The notes under the pieces are model-generated. The model made no database searches and was not told the origin of the DNA. It was given only the letters and a program-made list of their open reading frames with translations. Positions 1 to 6,409 of a stretch of 8,761 nucleotides of DNA are shown in pieces (position 1 is the first letter of the stretch; each line of letters starts with the position of its first letter). The stretch spans positions 46,146 to 54,906 of the forward strand of contig FR892016.1 of NCBI GenBank assembly GCA_000434235.1. Reading direction: 5' to 3'. Both the position numbers and the translations under genes were made by a program. The stretch is from Alistipes sp. CAG:268 (lineage in GTDB: Bacteria; Bacteroidota; Bacteroidia; Bacteroidales; Rikenellaceae).

Positions 1-1415
1 TAGGGATAGAATTCGCGCGTTACGGTGATGTCGTCTGCCGGGTCGTCGTTGGCGTTCAGACGCTTCATGTCGTACCAGCGGCTCACGAAGGCCAGTTCGC
101 GGCGGCGTTCGCGGAGGATCTTCTGCAGGGCGTCTGCCTGCGACGAGGCGGTCAGCTCGGTGTATGCCTCGGCCTTGATGCGGGCCTTGCGCAGCGGCAC
201 GAGCGTCTGCATGGCACCCTGCCAATCTCCCTGACGAGCCTGGACCTCGGCCTTGATGAGGAGCATCTCCGCAACGGTCGGGCCCGAGATGAGGTTGTCG
301 AAGTAGAACTGGCAGTATGCCGGGTAGCGGAACGCCGGGTCGGTCTGGCAGTAGCGGAGCGAGAAGTCCTCGACGATGAAGTACTCGTAGCGCAGGTCGT
401 TCATCGGGTCGCCTCCGGGGACATCGGCCTCATAGGTTGCGAGCAGATCCTCGCTGGGGATGTACCACCACGAAGCGTAGGAGCACGTGCGGGCGAAGAG
501 CAGGTCCTCCCACTCGAAGAGCTCCGGATATCCGTTCGTTCCGTAGAACTGGAGCTTCGTGTCGGGGTACTTCACCGTCACTACCTCCTTGTTCGTCGAG
601 GCGTTGATCTCATACTCGTCGTCGTTGGCGCTGTACGACATCGAGGTGTTGAAGTCCTTGAGCGTGTTGTACTCCGCAAGTACGGCCTCCACCTGTGCCT
701 TGGCGTTGTCCAGATCGCCGCGGTAGAGGTAGTAGCGTGCCGCGAAGGCGTGTACGGCGGCCGTCGTGCCGCGCCATACGCGGCGCTTGCCCTGCTTGAC
801 GAGCGGCGTGGTGATCTTCAGCGCCTGCTGCAGGTCGTTGTCGATGAACGACCACGTGTCGGTCAGCGAGGCGCGGGCGATGCCCTCCTCGAACGAGATG
901 GTCTGCTTGAGCGGCAGTCCGAGTTCCGAGCCGTTGTTGCCGTCGTAGTAGAGCGTGTAGGCCACGGCCAGCTGGAACATCGAGTATGCGCGCAGGAAAT
1001 GGGCCTCGGCCTTGAGATTGGCCTTCGTCTCGGCGTCGCCCGACACCTCGTCGATATACGCGAGCACCAGGTTGGCGTAGTAGATCTTGCTGTACTCGCC
1101 GTCCCAGAGCAGGCGGCTGGTCCCCGTGCCTTGGTCGCTCCAGAGAATGTACTCCAGGTTCGAAGGGCTCATGCCGCCGTTCTGATAGTCGTGTATGTCG
1201 GTCGTCAGGCCGAAGTCGTCGCAGGCGAGGGCCGTGTGGTTGTACTCGGAGTAGAACCGCGAGTAGCTGCCGAGCAGTGCATCGAGCTGTTCGGCCGTTT
1301 CGATTGTCTTCTGGGTGCTCTTCGAGGGATCGACATCGAGGAAGTCGTCGCAGGCGACCAAGCCCGAGACGGCCGCGGCGAGGAGCGTGAGGTATGCTGT
1401 TTTCTTCAGATTCAT
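1..1415 (-). CDS. SusD/RagB-family outer-membrane lipoprotein, C-terminus cut by window edge
   Basis: This is the substrate-capturing lipoprotein partner of the SusC-type transporter encoded just upstream; in the family it forms a lid over the barrel on the cell surface. I read it from the ATG at 1413-1415, giving 471 complete codons with no stop before the left edge. It has a lipoprotein signal: basic MNLKK, a hydrophobic stretch, and lipobox LVAC with Cys22, followed by DDFLD, the acidic context typical of exported SusD proteins. Family hallmarks are the TPR-like helix AEAHFLRAYSMFQLAVAY (about residues 137-154) and, near the C-terminus, RERRRELAFVSRWYDMKRL (about 433-452), the best-conserved SusD signature. 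Family members are usually about 500-600 residues, so a few dozen to about 100 residues are probably missing. The start lies 12 bases after the transporter stop, so the two are almost certainly cotranscribed. The ligand cannot be predicted from the sequence alone. Family assignment is very secure. Confidence 0.95.
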   Translation of the reverse strand, partial: MNLKKTAYLTLLAAAVSGLVACDDFLDVDPSKSTQKTIETAEQLDALLGSYSRFYSEYNHTALACDDFGLTTDIHDYQNGGMSPSNLEYILWSDQGTGTSRLLWDGEYSKIYYANLVLAYIDEVSGDAETKANLKAEAHFLRAYSMFQLAVAYTLYYDGNNGSELGLPLKQTISFEEGIARASLTDTWSFIDNDLQQALKITTPLVKQGKRRVWRGTTAAVHAFAARYYLYRGDLDNAKAQVEAVLAEYNTLKDFNTSMSYSANDDEYEINASTNKEVVTVKYPDTKLQFYGTNGYPELFEWEDLLFARTCSYASWWYIPSEDLLATYEADVPGGDPMNDLRYEYFIVEDFSLRYCQTDPAFRYPAYCQFYFDNLISGPTVAEMLLIKAEVQARQGDWQGAMQTLVPLRKARIKAEAYTELTASSQADALQKILRERRRELAFVSRWYDMKRLNANDDPADDITVTREFYP

Positions 1416-1427
1416 GGTCTCAACAGT

Positions 1428-3968
1428 TTAGAATTTGCACTTGATTCCGAACGTATACGACGCCTGCAGGCGGATCGTCCCCTTTGCGAATTCGGGGTCC
1501 TCGCCGTATCCGTTGAAGTAGATGTTGAACGGGTTGTTGCACTGCGCATATACCTGCAGCGACTTCATGCCGATCTTCGCGACGACCTTCTTGGGAAGGT
1601 TGTATCCCACGCTGAACTCCTGCAGGCGGATGTGCGAGGCACTCTCGGTCAGGTAGGACATGTAGGGATAGAAGCGGTCCCAGAAGTAGTAGCGGGTCTC
1701 GATCTCGTTCTGCGGCAGGGGAATCATCTCGTTCGGGTCGCAGTTCTTCACCTCCGAGTACTTGTCGTTGGGCACGGCGCGTCCCGATACGGAGGGGTAG
1801 TTGAAGCTCTCGCGGAGGAACTTGTGCCCGAACTTGCCGGTCACGATCATCGAGATGTCGAAGTCGTAGACGCGGAACGAGGTCGAGAAGGACATGTTCC
1901 ACGGTGCTACGGTCGTACCCATTGCGTAGGAGCAGTCCATCGGGTCGCCCGTGGGCCACGTTGCGAAGGTCTCGTAGAGGCCGCTCTTGTGGAGGATCGT
2001 CGGCTGCCAGTCGGGCGACGAGGCGGTGCCCACGTTCTGCAGACCGCCGTACTTGTAGGTCCAGAGCGTGTTCATGTCGTAGCCCTCCATCCATGCGGTG
2101 CTGCCGCCGACATAGACCAGGTCGTAGGCGTTCGTGGGCTTGACCTGCAGGCTCTTGATGCGGTTCTTGTTGTAGGAGAGCGTCAGCACGCCGTTCCACG
2201 TCACGTTGGGCGAGATGCGGAGCGTCGAACCCACCTCCATCTCGAAACCGCGGTTGAGGATCTCGCCGTTGTTCAGGCGCATCGAGGTGGTTCCCTGCAC
2301 GGCCGAGAGCGTAACGTCGGCGATCAGGTCCTCCGAGTGCTTGCTGTATACGTCGAACTTACCGTAGAGCTTGCCCCGGAAGAGGTTGAAGTCCACGCCG
2401 ATGTCCCACGTTCCGGTGCGCTCCCAGCGCAGCGTGGGGTTGCCGTAGCTCGACATCGATCCGGTGAGCTCGCCGGTCACCGTGTTGGGCGACGAGCTGA
2501 TGTTCACCAGCGGCTTGAAGGTGGTCGATTTGTCCACGTTTCCGTTGTATCCGTAGGTGAAGCGCAGGGCCAGGCCGTCGATCCAGTCCACCTGCTGCAT
2601 GAATGCCTCGTTGGCGATCTGCCAGCTGGCGCCCACCGACCAGAACGGGGCGTAGCGGTAGGCCGGGTCGTCGGTGATGAGGTTCGAGGCATCGGTACGC
2701 ACGCTTCCCGACACGGTGTATCGGCTGTCGTAGGTGTACGATGCGTTGCCGAAGGCCGAGAAGTAGCGGTCCGTGGTGTACGAGAACGAGTTCTGATAAC
2801 TCAATGTGAGGTTGTTTCCCTGCCAGTCCGTGAGCTGGTAAACGCCCGTTCCGCCGATGCCGTTGGGGAAGTTGCCGACGCTGAGCGTCTCGTCGTTGTA
2901 TCCGTAGGTGCGGGGATATCCGAACGACTGGTAGCGGCGGTCGATCGTCTCGATACCGGCGACCACGGCCACGGCGTGCTTTTCGGCGAACGTGTGGTTG
3001 AAGTTCAGCTGGTTGCGGATTGTGAGCACGTCGTAGCGGGTGCGGCTCTGGTCGAGGAACCCTCCGGTGGGGAGGTTGGCCGTCACCTCGTCGGTCTCCT
3101 TGTTCCACGAGGCGGCGCTGTTCACGCCGTAGCGTACCGTGTAGGTGTTCTCGTTGTAGTAGTTGTGCGTGTCGGACTCGATCATCTCATACTGGATGCG
3201 CGAGTCGAAGGTCAGCCCCTTCCAGAGCTTGAAGGTCAGGCCGGCCTGTACGCGGGCGTTGGCCGACGTCGAGGTCAGCTCGCGGTTGTTCATCTCCTGC
3301 AGGGGGTTCCAGCTCCAGTCCTCATAGGGGAACTTGCCTTCGGGAACGTGGCGCTTCACGTAGTCGAGGCTGACGCCGTATGAGTAGGGGATGTAGTCGC
3401 CGTTCTCGTCCACGAGCATCTCGTAGGGCGAGAGTCCGGGCAGGCCGTATCCGCTGTTGTCGTTTTTAGTATAGGTGTATGCGCCGTTGAAGTTGAAGTC
3501 GAGCCACTTGAACACATGGGTCCGGTTACGGAAATTGACCATGTATTTGGTGCTGTTCTGCTTCTTGTAGTGCTGCCGGTCGTTCTGGTAGAGGGCCGAG
3601 AGGGTGTTCGACGACCGGTTGGTGGCGATGTTCACGGCGACGTTCTCCTGGTGTACGATCGGGTTCTGGAGCAGGTATTTCTTGATCTGCCCGTAGTTGT
3701 TCTTGGTGCGGAGTTCGTCGATGGCGGCATTCATCTCGGCTTCGGAGATGTGGCCGAGGCGGTTTTCGTTCAGCAGCTCATAGACCTTGCTGCCGCCGCC
3801 GCTGTAGTCGTTTTCCTGGGGATACCACGTGGTCGAGTCCCAGCGCGTGAATCCGTAGATCTCGTAGTCGATGACGTCGTTCACCGAGGCCTGCGAGAGC
3901 GTGTAGTCGAGGTCGAGTTTGGGTGAAACCTTGAAGAAACCCGAGTAATCAACCGTTACCGAGGCTTT
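1428..3968 (-). CDS. C-terminal beta-barrel part of the SusC-type transporter, no start codon of its own
   Basis: This is the downstream frame of the same gene, 846 residues plus stop, beginning at the AAA codon directly after the G run (3966-3968). It encodes the transmembrane barrel: alternating amphipathic strands rich in Tyr, Phe, Asn and Thr, the SusC-like stretch PYEMLVDENGDYIPYSYG, and a C-terminal strand IRLQASYTFGIKCKF that ends in Phe, as outer-membrane barrels do for BAM recognition. A GTG at 3882-3884 could be picked as a start by gene finders, but it lies inside family-conserved sequence (LSQASVNDVIDYEI), has no ribosome-binding context and would lack a signal peptide. I therefore regard it as the detached second half of one gene. 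It is expressed only if the frame is restored by a G-number change or by slippage. Confidence 0.88.
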   Translation of the reverse strand, partial: KASVTVDYSGFFKVSPKLDLDYTLSQASVNDVIDYEIYGFTRWDSTTWYPQENDYSGGGSKVYELLNENRLGHISEAEMNAAIDELRTKNNYGQIKKYLLQNPIVHQENVAVNIATNRSSNTLSALYQNDRQHYKKQNSTKYMVNFRNRTHVFKWLDFNFNGAYTYTKNDNSGYGLPGLSPYEMLVDENGDYIPYSYGVSLDYVKRHVPEGKFPYEDWSWNPLQEMNNRELTSTSANARVQAGLTFKLWKGLTFDSRIQYEMIESDTHNYYNENTYTVRYGVNSAASWNKETDEVTANLPTGGFLDQSRTRYDVLTIRNQLNFNHTFAEKHAVAVVAGIETIDRRYQSFGYPRTYGYNDETLSVGNFPNGIGGTGVYQLTDWQGNNLTLSYQNSFSYTTDRYFSAFGNASYTYDSRYTVSGSVRTDASNLITDDPAYRYAPFWSVGASWQIANEAFMQQVDWIDGLALRFTYGYNGNVDKSTTFKPLVNISSSPNTVTGELTGSMSSYGNPTLRWERTGTWDIGVDFNLFRGKLYGKFDVYSKHSEDLIADVTLSAVQGTTSMRLNNGEILNRGFEMEVGSTLRISPNVTWNGVLTLSYNKNRIKSLQVKPTNAYDLVYVGGSTAWMEGYDMNTLWTYKYGGLQNVGTASSPDWQPTILHKSGLYETFATWPTGDPMDCSYAMGTTVAPWNMSFSTSFRVYDFDISMIVTGKFGHKFLRESFNYPSVSGRAVPNDKYSEVKNCDPNEMIPLPQNEIETRYYFWDRFYPYMSYLTESASHIRLQEFSVGYNLPKKVVAKIGMKSLQVYAQCNNPFNIYFNGYGEDPEFAKGTIRLQASYTFGIKCKF

Positions 3969-4659
3969 CCCCCCCCCCTTCGGATCGGGCGTTCTTGGTC
4001 GTTACGACGATCACGCCGTTGGCCGACTTGGCTCCCCAGATCGAGGCTGCCGCAGCATCCTTCAGCACGGTGACGCTCTCCACGTCGTTGGGGTTGATCG
4101 ACTCGAAGCCGCCCTCGATGGCGAATCCGTCCACGACGAGCAGCGGCTCGGTGGCCGACGTCGAGAGACTCGAACGTCCGCGGATCTCGAACACGGGATT
4201 TCCGTATGCGTCCTGCGTACCCACCAGACCTGCCGCCGAACCGATCAGACGGCTGGCGATCGAACCGGAGGGTTTTTCGAGCTGGGCCTTGTCGATGATG
4301 TCGAACGAACCCGTGGCACGCTCCTTCGAGATGGTCTGGTAACCCGTCACGACCACGTCATCGAGCTGGTGTGCCGATTCGCGGAGTTCGATTTCGATGC
4401 GTGTGCGGGGACCGACCTGGATCTCCTGTTCGTCGTACCCGAGGTACTTGAACACGAGGATGTCCGAATCCGACGCTTCGATCCGGAACGAGCCGTCCGA
4501 ATTGGTGATCGCACCGTTCGTACCGCCCTTGACGGTAACGGTGGCGCCAACCACGGGTACGCCGTTCGTGTCTGCCACGACGCCGGTGACCCATCTCTGT
4601 TGCGCTGAAACCTGGAACGCCATGAGGCATATGAGCCAGGCGAGGTAGAGTTTCTTCAT
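3949..4659 (-). CDS. N-terminal part of SusC-type transporter: signal peptide, CarboxypepD_reg-like domain and plug (236 aa)
   Basis: This is the frame actually readable from the start codon in this copy. The signal peptide is MKKLYLAWLICLMAFQVSA with likely cleavage before QQ. Residues about 24-98 form a carboxypeptidase-regulatory-like beta-sandwich (VTGVVADTNGVPVVGATV, then GSFRI and LVFKYLGYDEQEI). LDDVVVTGY is the usual bridge into the plug. Plug signatures are FEIRGRSSLS (157-166), PLLVVDGF (172-179), INPNDVESVTVLKDAAAASI (188-207) and ANGVIVVTTK (213-222). After Gly230 the frame leaves the family sequence, adds ESLGNG and hits TGA. The product would be periplasmic or degraded; it has no barrel and cannot transport. 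A-rich sequence and no strong Shine-Dalgarno precede the ATG, as is usual in Bacteroidetes. Confidence 0.9.
   Translation of the reverse strand: MKKLYLAWLICLMAFQVSAQQRWVTGVVADTNGVPVVGATVTVKGGTNGAITNSDGSFRIEASDSDILVFKYLGYDEQEIQVGPRTRIEIELRESAHQLDDVVVTGYQTISKERATGSFDIIDKAQLEKPSGSIASRLIGSAAGLVGTQDAYGNPVFEIRGRSSLSTSATEPLLVVDGFAIEGGFESINPNDVESVTVLKDAAAASIWGAKSANGVIVVTTKNARSEGGGESLGNG
3969..3978 (-). repeat. Homopolymer of ten G (coding strand) at the plug/barrel junction of the transporter
   Basis: Ten consecutive C on the plus strand, so ten G in the coding strand, make up the longest homopolymer in the window. Coding context is TCC GAA, then the G run, then AAA GCC TCG. Nine G (or any number that is 0 modulo 3) puts SEGGG in frame with KASVTVDYSG; ten G leads to TGA 18 bases further on. 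In related transporters this site is a short variable linker after the conserved VTTK, so it can tolerate extra glycines. G/C tracts of this length are prone to slipped-strand mispairing and also to sequencing indels. Confidence 0.93.
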
Positions 4660-4783
4660 GCTGATTGTTTTTAGTTAGGATTGTTTGTTAATACAAGGTC
4701 TGCGGAAACATACCTTCTGTCACGAAGGCAGAACGAGCGCCCGACATCGTGCAGGCCGTCGCTCTAATTTTTTGATCGAATCT

Positions 4784-4815
4784 TTTGTTTTGTGTGTTAA
4801 AAATGTCTATAATTG
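4784..4815 (+). promoter_or_regulatory. Candidate Bacteroidetes-type promoter for the lipoprotein gene (TTTG, 20-base spacer, TATAATTG)
   Basis: The -33 box TTTG lies at 4784-4787 and the -7 box TATAATTG at 4808-4815, which is one mismatch from TAnnTTTG. The 20-base spacing fits the Bacteroidetes major sigma factor. It would give a leader of about 120 bases before the ATG at 4939. This is a pattern match only; the competing box at 4851-4858 matches the -7 consensus better but lacks a -33 box. Confidence 0.4.
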
Positions 4816-4850
4816 CGGCTGAAAATTCTACTTTTTCGCCGAAAAATATG

Positions 4851-4858
4851 TAATTTTG
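4851..4858 (+). promoter_or_regulatory. Alternative -7 element TAATTTTG upstream of the lipoprotein gene
   Basis: TAATTTTG is an exact match to the Bacteroidetes -7 consensus TAnnTTTG and would give a leader of about 75 bases. The positions where the -33 box should be (about 4826-4831) read TTCTA, not TTTG, so this may be a secondary promoter or chance in AT-rich DNA. Confidence 0.3.
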
Positions 4859-4938
4859 GACAAAGTTCCAAACGCTTTGATAATGTTTGAACATTTTTTT
4901 AAATTGAGTTATAAACATTAACCAAAACAAGGTTTTTT

Positions 4939-6015
4939 ATGAAAAAGTTTACTGCAATTTCTGCCGCATCGCTTCTTCTGGTAGCCTGTGGCGAATCGCG
5001 TCCGACCTACCTGCTTTCGGGTACGGTCGATACGCTGTACAACGGAGCGACCGTATCGCTCCTCTACGGTGAGAAGAGCGACAGCACGGTCGTCTCGCAG
5101 GGGGCCTTCTCGTTCGAGGGCGAGATCGACTCGCCCGTTCTGGCGCGTGTCCTCATCTCGCAGGGCGACAACCGCACGGGCGGCATGGTCGTACTCGAGG
5201 CCGGATCGCCCGTCCTGACCCTTACCGAGGAGGGCTACCGCTGCTCGGGTACGCCGCTCAACGAGACCTTCAACGGCTACAACGCTTCGTCCGAGGAACT
5301 CTACAAAACCTATCGCGAAGCCTATACCTCGCTGCGTGAGCAGGGGCTCAAGGACGAGGAGTTCCGCGCAGCCCTCGAGCAGGCCGGCGAAACCTTCTCC
5401 GCGGGTTCGCGCAAGCTCAACGAGGAGTTCTTTGCCGCCAACAAGGACAATGTGCTGGGTTCGGTCGTAATCACCCGCCTGGCCGACGACAAGTCGCAGT
5501 TCGACTCGCTCTACAACGTGGCCGGCGAGGCCGTGCGTAACGCTGCGAGCGTACAGCAGGAGAAGGCCCGCTACGAGAACCTCGAGAAGACCTCCGAGGG
5601 CAAGATGTTCACCGACTTCACGATCGAGAAGGGCAGCGCCGAGGGTACCCCCGTATCGCTCTCCGACTATGTGGGCAAGGGCAAGTACGTGCTCGTCGAT
5701 TTCTGGGCTTCGTGGTGCGGCCCCTGCCGTGGCGAGATGCCCAATCTGGCCGAGGTATACAAGAAGTACAAGGGTGACCGCTTCGAGATCGTGGGCGTAG
5801 CCGTCTGGGACGAGCGCGCCGACACCGAGAAGGCCCTCGAGAGCCTGCCGATCACGTGGCCCGTGATCTTCGATGCCGGCCAGCTGCCGACCGACCTCTA
5901 CGGCATCAACGGCATTCCGCAGATCATCCTCTTTGGCCCCGACGGCACGATCGTGGCACGCGACCTGCGCGGCGAGGCGATCGGCGAGAAGGTCGGCGAG
6001 TGCTTGGCCAAATAG
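4939..6015 (+). CDS. TlpA-like thioredoxin-fold lipoprotein with N-terminal DUF4369-type domain (358 aa)
   Basis: This is a predicted thiol-disulfide oxidoreductase anchored to a membrane by lipid, facing the periplasm or the outer-membrane inner leaflet. The signal MKKFTAISAASLLLVAC ends in lipobox LVAC with Cys17. Residues about 23-110 resemble the DUF4369 beta-sandwich common in Bacteroidetes TlpA proteins (LSGTVDTLYNGATVSL, then GAFSFEGEID). A helical, charged middle (about 115-215) follows. The thioredoxin/AhpC-TSA domain spans about 222-358, with the catalytic motif WASWCGPC (Cys260, Cys263), the preceding VLVDF strand and the cis-proline loop GIPQ (Pro327). Both active cysteines are present, so it is probably redox-active; the family reduces or resolves disulfides, for example in cytochrome c maturation, but the partner here is unknown. 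The start is supported by the signal peptide. A weak AAGG precedes it by six bases. It appears monocistronic, with a terminator right after it, and is divergent from the SusC/SusD pair. Confidence 0.93.
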   Translation: MKKFTAISAASLLLVACGESRPTYLLSGTVDTLYNGATVSLLYGEKSDSTVVSQGAFSFEGEIDSPVLARVLISQGDNRTGGMVVLEAGSPVLTLTEEGYRCSGTPLNETFNGYNASSEELYKTYREAYTSLREQGLKDEEFRAALEQAGETFSAGSRKLNEEFFAANKDNVLGSVVITRLADDKSQFDSLYNVAGEAVRNAASVQQEKARYENLEKTSEGKMFTDFTIEKGSAEGTPVSLSDYVGKGKYVLVDFWASWCGPCRGEMPNLAEVYKKYKGDRFEIVGVAVWDERADTEKALESLPITWPVIFDAGQLPTDLYGINGIPQIILFGPDGTIVARDLRGEAIGEKVGECLAK

Positions 6016-6037
6016 TTTGCCGCATCCGACTGAGAAA

Positions 6038-6077
6038 AGGTCCGGAGACCCGCAAGGTCCCCGGACCTCTCTTTTTT
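6038..6077 (+). terminator. Rho-independent terminator of the TlpA-like lipoprotein gene
   Basis: A perfect 8-bp outer stem AGGTCCGG (6038-6045) pairs with CCGGACCT (6061-6068). Inside, after one A/C mismatch, GACC (6047-6050) pairs with GGTC (6056-6059) around the loop CGCAA. Six T follow at 6072-6077. It starts 22 bases after the stop codon. The strong GC stem plus T run is a textbook intrinsic terminator and isolates this gene from plsC. Confidence 0.9.
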
Positions 6078-6087
6078 GCCGCAGCCT

Positions 6088-6190
6088 CCTTCAGCCGTCC
6101 TCCCGTTTCCCGTCCTTCAGCCTGTCCGCCCGTTCCTGTCTTGTCGTCCGTCCTCCTGTTCCCCGTCATGCCACCCGTCCCGCTTTCTGT
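6088..6190. repeat. Degenerate direct repeats of about 26 bp, about four copies
   Basis: Copies can be aligned by eye at 6088-6113, 6114-6139, 6140-6166 and, weakly, 6167-6190. The first two share CCTTCAGCC at the left, a GTCC-CCCGTT core and a CCNGT right end, about 23 of 27 aligned columns. The third keeps the right part (CCGTCCTCC-GTT-CCCCGT). The fourth is poor. The array is pyrimidine-rich on the plus strand and sits just after the terminator. Its role is unknown; it may be decayed duplicated DNA with no function. Confidence 0.5.
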
Positions 6191-6338
6191 CCGCCGTGCA
6201 CCCGGCATGGCTCCTGCGCCCTCTTCGCGGGACACCCCTCCGCTCAGCCGTTCTCCGATCCTCCGTCCGGTTCCGGAACAGACCCTCTGTTGAAAAAAAA
6301 CGTCCCTGCGGAGGAGGGAAAACCCCGGAAAAAATTCG

Positions 6339-6346
6339 TATATTTG
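6339..6346 (+). promoter_or_regulatory. Candidate -7 element TATATTTG for the plsC-parE operon
   Basis: TATATTTG is an exact match to the Bacteroidetes -7 consensus TAnnTTTG, in a short AT-rich patch inside otherwise GC-rich DNA and downstream of the previous gene's terminator. No TTTG is found 19-21 bases upstream, so the -33 box is weak or absent. Transcription would begin near 6352, leaving a leader of roughly 120 bases before the ATG at 6471. Confidence 0.5.
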
Positions 6347-6383
6347 CTCCTTGAATGGATATGGCTACCTGTTTTCCGGCGTG

Positions 6384-6409
6384 CGGCGGCCGACCCGTGA
6401 GGGCCGCCG
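6384..6409 (+). promoter_or_regulatory. Strong GC hairpin in the predicted leader of the plsC-parE transcript
   Basis: CGGCGGCC (6384-6391) pairs perfectly with GGCCGCCG (6402-6409) around a ten-base loop. CCG (6376-6378) and CGG (6411-6413) could extend it across an internal loop. Only four T follow (6414-6417), so it is at best a leaky terminator or attenuator. It may equally be a stabilising leader structure. The hairpin itself is plain in the sequence; its function is inferred. Confidence 0.5.

Larger units (their letters stand above)
1428..4659 (-). pseudogene. SusC/RagA-family TonB-dependent transporter, frame broken at a poly-G tract (possibly phase-OFF)
   Basis: This is the full transporter locus across the frameshift. 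The ATG at 4657-4659 opens a frame that stops early at 3949-3951; a second frame resumes right after a run of ten G and stays open to the TAA at 1428-1430. With nine G the two halves join as SEGGG-KASVTVDYSG and give 1076 residues, normal for the SusC family. Order of parts in the restored protein: signal peptide about 1-20, carboxypeptidase-regulatory-like domain about 24-98, TonB-box-like DDVVVTGY about 100-107, plug about 112-222, and a 22-strand barrel by family from about 232 to a C-terminus ending in YTFGIKCKF. There is no N-terminal STN domain, so ECF sigma/anti-sigma signalling through this receptor is unlikely. The role is TonB-powered import across the outer membrane together with the adjacent SusD. 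No other stop or frameshift is seen, which argues against ordinary gene decay. I call it broken as read; switchable expression or sequencing error are both possible. Confidence 0.9.
4660..4938. promoter_or_regulatory. Divergent intergenic promoter region between the SusC-type gene and the TlpA-like lipoprotein gene
   Basis: These 279 bases contain no convincing gene and are much richer in A and T than the flanking coding DNA, apart from a GC-rich patch at about 4720-4765. The two flanking genes face away from it, so it should carry both promoters. On the plus strand there are credible -7 boxes, listed separately. For the minus-strand transporter I find only a one-mismatch -7 (TATGTTTC, 4712 to 4705) without a good -33 box, so its start site is not resolved. 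Short inverted repeats CCTTC/GAAGG (4713-4717 and 4724-4728) and GAGCG/CGCTC (4735-4739 and 4760-4764) lie in the part expected to be transporter leader. Confidence 0.6.

Noticed and set aside
750..3383. An open frame of 877 codons on the plus strand, antisense to the SusC/SusD genes
   Set aside because: It is a shadow of GC-rich coding DNA: the product is dominated by Val, Arg, Leu, Gly and His with no recognisable domain, while the opposite strand encodes clear family proteins over the whole stretch.
3882..3884. GTG as a genuine start for the transporter barrel half
   Set aside because: It lies inside conserved family sequence that continues upstream to the G run, and the product would have no signal peptide, which an outer-membrane barrel needs.
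4688..4930. A minus-strand open frame of 80 codons in the divergent intergenic region
   Set aside because: It covers nearly all of the promoter region, has AT-driven composition with no family resemblance, and would displace both promoters.
6270..6279. Perfect ten-base palindrome GTTCCGGAAC as an operator
   Set aside because: It is short, single and lies about 60 bases upstream of the -7 element; palindromes of this size are expected by chance in GC-rich DNA.
6293..6319. Possible minus-strand intrinsic terminator (TCCCT/AGGGA stem followed by eight T on the minus strand)
   Set aside because: The stem is only five base pairs and no leftward-transcribed gene lies to its right, so I do not list it; it would matter only if an antisense RNA to the plsC leader exists.
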